From: Bacteroidales bacterium
GTDB lineage: Bacteria > Bacteroidota > Bacteroidia > Bacteroidales > P3
Assembly: GCA_031271725.1 (NCBI GenBank)
Contig: JAISVE010000120.1
Location: 1-17,760 of the forward strand
Reading direction: 5' to 3'
DNA: 17,760 nucleotides
The notes below the pieces were generated by a model, which was not told where the DNA came from, ran no database searches, and was given only the letters and a program-made list of their open reading frames with translations. Shown piece by piece: positions 16,574-17,760 of the stretch (position 1 is the stretch's first letter; every line of letters begins with the position of its first letter). A program made the position numbers and the translations under genes.

Positions 16574-16605
16574 TTTGCTTTTTATTGGGCTAAGTTGTAC
16601 CTTTG
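16574..16605 (+). promoter_or_regulatory. Near-perfect Bacteroides-type promoter before the heptamer array
   Basis: TTTG (16574-16577), exactly 20 nt, TACCTTTG (16598-16605). All fixed positions of TTTG-N19-21-TAnnTTTG match, the best promoter in the window. It points into the GAGAGCC array with transcription expected to start near 16610-16614. Confidence 0.7.
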
Positions 16606-16653
16606 CAGTTGATTATGTCAATAGAAAATCATTATGTTATGTTCGCTGTTCGT

Positions 16654-16761
16654 GAGAGCCGAGAGCCGAGAGCCGAGAGCCGAGAGCCGAGAGCCGAGAG
16701 CCGAGAGCCGAGAGCCGAGAGCCGAGAGCCGAGAGCCGAGAGCCGAGAGCCGAGAGCCGAG
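16654..16761. repeat. Heptamer tandem repeat (GAGAGCC), 15.4 perfect copies
   Basis: The unit GAGAGCC repeats without any interruption from 16654 to 16761 (15 full units plus 3 nt). Its GC content (5 of 7) contrasts sharply with the flanking AT-rich DNA. Perfect short repeats of this kind change copy number by slippage, so a strain-variable locus is expected. Since 7 is not divisible by 3, each unit gained or lost shifts any reading frame across it. Confidence 0.97.
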
Positions 16762-16867
16762 TAATTTATATATAGATTTTGCAAAATACGAACTTTTAGC
16801 TATACACTGTCCGTATATTTCCTGTAATTTTTCAACAAACATTTGTGAGAAGCCGCCATTAAATGAG

Positions 16868-16894
16868 CGGAACGCCTGCTTGCAGGCATTTCCG
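16868..16894 (+). repeat. Hairpin CGGAA-C-GCCTGC / GCAGGC-AT-TTCCG
   Basis: GCCTGC (16874-16879) and GCAGGC (16882-16887) are perfect arms with a 2-nt centre. CGGAA (16868-16872) and TTCCG (16890-16894) extend the stem beyond a small internal bulge. No T run follows, so it is not a terminator; it is a structured part of the candidate transcript, or a cruciform-capable DNA site. Confidence 0.5.
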
Positions 16895-16922
16895 AACGTT
16901 AGCGACTTCTACCCTCATTACG

Positions 16923-16961
16923 CCTGTTTCCTTTCAGTCAAGGGAAGCAGGTTTTTTATTT
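16923..16961 (+). terminator. Strong rho-independent terminator
   Basis: CCTGTTTCCTTT (16923-16934) pairs with AAGGGAAGCAGG (16940-16951), 12 base pairs including two G-T wobbles, around the loop CAGTC, followed by TTTTTTATTTT. It ends the heptamer-array transcript and insulates the lipoprotein gene downstream. Confidence 0.88.
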
Positions 16962-17041
16962 TATAAACTTAATTATTGACAACATGCTTCAGATGTGTTA
17001 AATGGTATTAAATTAAAATATTAACTAAATCAAAAACAACA

Positions 17042-17760
17042 ATGAGAAAATTAAAAAGAATGCTGCTCGGCGTAAGTGCCTTGAGCGTAGTTTTGGCGGC
17101 GAGTATGCTGCTTGTTGGTTGCGATAAAGGCAACGGCGAAGATGACGGAAACGGCAATGTTAACGATGGCGGGAATACTACTGCCAATGGTGTATCTTTT
17201 GACATGGTGAAAGTGGAAGGCGGTACATTTACAATGGGTGCGACAGCGGAGCAGGGCGATTATGCCTCTGATAGTGAAAAGCCGACACATCAAGTAACTT
17301 TAAGTACTTTCAGTATGAGTAAGACTGAGGTAACGCAAGGATTGTGGAAAGCGGTAATGGGAGGCTGGCCCGATTCAGAGTATAATCCGGATAATGAGTG
17401 GGAGGACAATGGTAAAACTTACAATTACGGCAGGGATGATAACTATCCTATGTATTATGTGAGTTGGGATGATATAGTAGGTACTGATGCTTCTGCAACA
17501 GGCTATACAATCAATGGAGTAACTTATTATCAAAATGGTTTTTGCTATAAGTTGAGTAAATTAGTTGGTGGCGATAAGAAATTCCGCTTGCCAACTGAGG
17601 CGGAATGGGAATATGCAGCACGCGGCGGCTCAAAAGTAAGCAACTATACAAAATACAGTGGCAGTAATAATATAGATGAAGTTGCCTGGTATTGGAAGGA
17701 TGATAATAACGATTATGAGAATGACAATGGCATTGGCAGTCATGAAGTGGGCAAGAAGAA
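17042..17760 (+). CDS. SUMF1/formylglycine-generating-enzyme-like lipoprotein, 3'-truncated by window
   Basis: Only the first 239 codons are visible. A lipoprotein signal ends in LLVGC (lipobox, Cys27), followed by an acidic, glycine-rich spacer (DKGNGEDDGNGN), which in Bacteroidota can act as a surface-export signal. The SUMF1/FGE domain (C-type-lectin-like fold) begins about residue 51: FDMVKVEGGTFTMGA (53-67), HQVTLSTFSMSKTEVTQGLW (83-102), YPMYYVSWDD (about 135-144), then FRLPTEAEWEYAARGG. Between VSWDD and the next conserved helix (FCYKLSKL) lies an extra ~20-residue stretch (GYTINGVTYYQNG). Such lipoproteins are usually surface or gliding/secretion-associated binding proteins rather than sulfatase-activating enzymes; the catalytic Cys region lies beyond the window, so this cannot be tested here. 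The ATG has a Bacteroidota-style A-rich leader (AAAAACAACA). No firm promoter is seen between the upstream terminator and the ATG. Confidence 0.88.
   Translation, partial: MRKLKRMLLGVSALSVVLAASMLLVGCDKGNGEDDGNGNVNDGGNTTANGVSFDMVKVEGGTFTMGATAEQGDYASDSEKPTHQVTLSTFSMSKTEVTQGLWKAVMGGWPDSEYNPDNEWEDNGKTYNYGRDDNYPMYYVSWDDIVGTDASATGYTINGVTYYQNGFCYKLSKLVGGDKKFRLPTEAEWEYAARGGSKVSNYTKYSGSNNIDEVAWYWKDDNNDYENDNGIGSHEVGKK

Larger units (their letters stand above)
16606..16961 (+). ncRNA. Candidate non-coding transcript containing the heptamer array
   Basis: About 350 nt lie between the strong promoter at 16574-16605 and the strong terminator at 16923-16961, holding the GAGAGCC array and a 6-bp-plus hairpin. 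The one frame open through the array (ATG at 16634) stops only at 16964-16966, beyond the terminator, so a terminated mRNA would lack its stop codon. A non-coding RNA is therefore favoured over a protein. No known RNA family was recognised. Confidence 0.35.

Noticed and set aside
16654..16761. CRISPR array
   Set aside because: The heptamers are directly adjacent with no spacers, and no cas gene is present.
16618..16842. Minus-strand ORF with GSRLSAL repeats
   Set aside because: It is only the reverse reading of the GAGAGCC array, which leaves long frames open because the unit has no stop in any frame; no start signal or family likeness on that strand.
16852..16870. Extra hairpin CCGC...GCGG before 16871
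   Set aside because: Only four good pairs; extending it leaves too small a loop, and it competes with the clearer hairpin at 16868-16894.
16976..17006. Promoter for the SUMF1 lipoprotein (ATTG, 20 nt, TAAATGGT)
   Set aside because: The spacing fits but the -7 box matches the consensus poorly, so it was not listed as a feature.

Overview
The window reads as a chromosomal segment of an AT-rich member of the Bacteroidota, most likely Bacteroidales. Reasons: intergenic regions carry the Bacteroides-type promoter (TTTG at -33, about 20 nt spacer, TAnnTTTG at -7); start codons follow A-rich leaders with no clear Shine-Dalgarno sequence; and the gene set (bacterial GH133 debranching enzyme, eukaryote-like GT3 glycogen synthase, S46 dipeptidyl-peptidase, TonB-dependent receptor, SUMF1-type lipoprotein) is typical of that group. 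All confident genes are on the plus strand. No tRNA, rRNA, CRISPR array or transposase was seen.

Layout. 1-660: the 3' part of ftsE, then an AT-rich 266-nt gap. 927-5757: a probable glycogen/alpha-glucan operon with a debranching enzyme, a GT4 glycosyltransferase and a GH57 amylase-like protein. The GH57 protein has a divergent active site and ends in a histone H1-like Lys/Ala/Pro tail; a hairpin terminator follows. 5981-10207: one giant gene fusing a GT3 glycogen synthase to a GT35 alpha-glucan phosphorylase, flanked on both sides by intergenic elements bounded by ~18-20 bp inverted repeats. 10311-11405: mannose-1-phosphate guanylyltransferase. 11479-15856: a secreted S46 (DPP7-like) peptidase and a TonB-dependent receptor, probably a peptide-use pair. 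15937-16479: a lone ORF6N-domain DNA-binding protein. 16480-17041: a non-coding region with a near-perfect promoter, 15.4 copies of the heptamer GAGAGCC, a hairpin and a strong terminator. 17042-end: the N-terminal part of a SUMF1/FGE-like lipoprotein, cut by the window.

How the genes fit together. GT3 enzymes of known activity use UDP-glucose, which would explain why no glgC (ADP-glucose pyrophosphorylase) is seen here. The fusion would make and phosphorolyse linear alpha-1,4 chains in one polypeptide. The debranching enzyme has only the amylo-1,6-glucosidase part and would need a separate 4-alpha-glucanotransferase; the neighbouring GH57 would be the natural candidate, but its altered motifs make that uncertain. 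No branching enzyme lies in the window.

Points most worth following up: the promoter-heptamer array-terminator cassette at 16574-16961; the H1-like tail with a possible internal start in the GH57 gene; the apparent loss of GH57 active-site residues; the synthase-phosphorylase fusion; and the paired inverted-repeat elements around it. Family assignments and motif comparisons are from memory of the families, not from searches.
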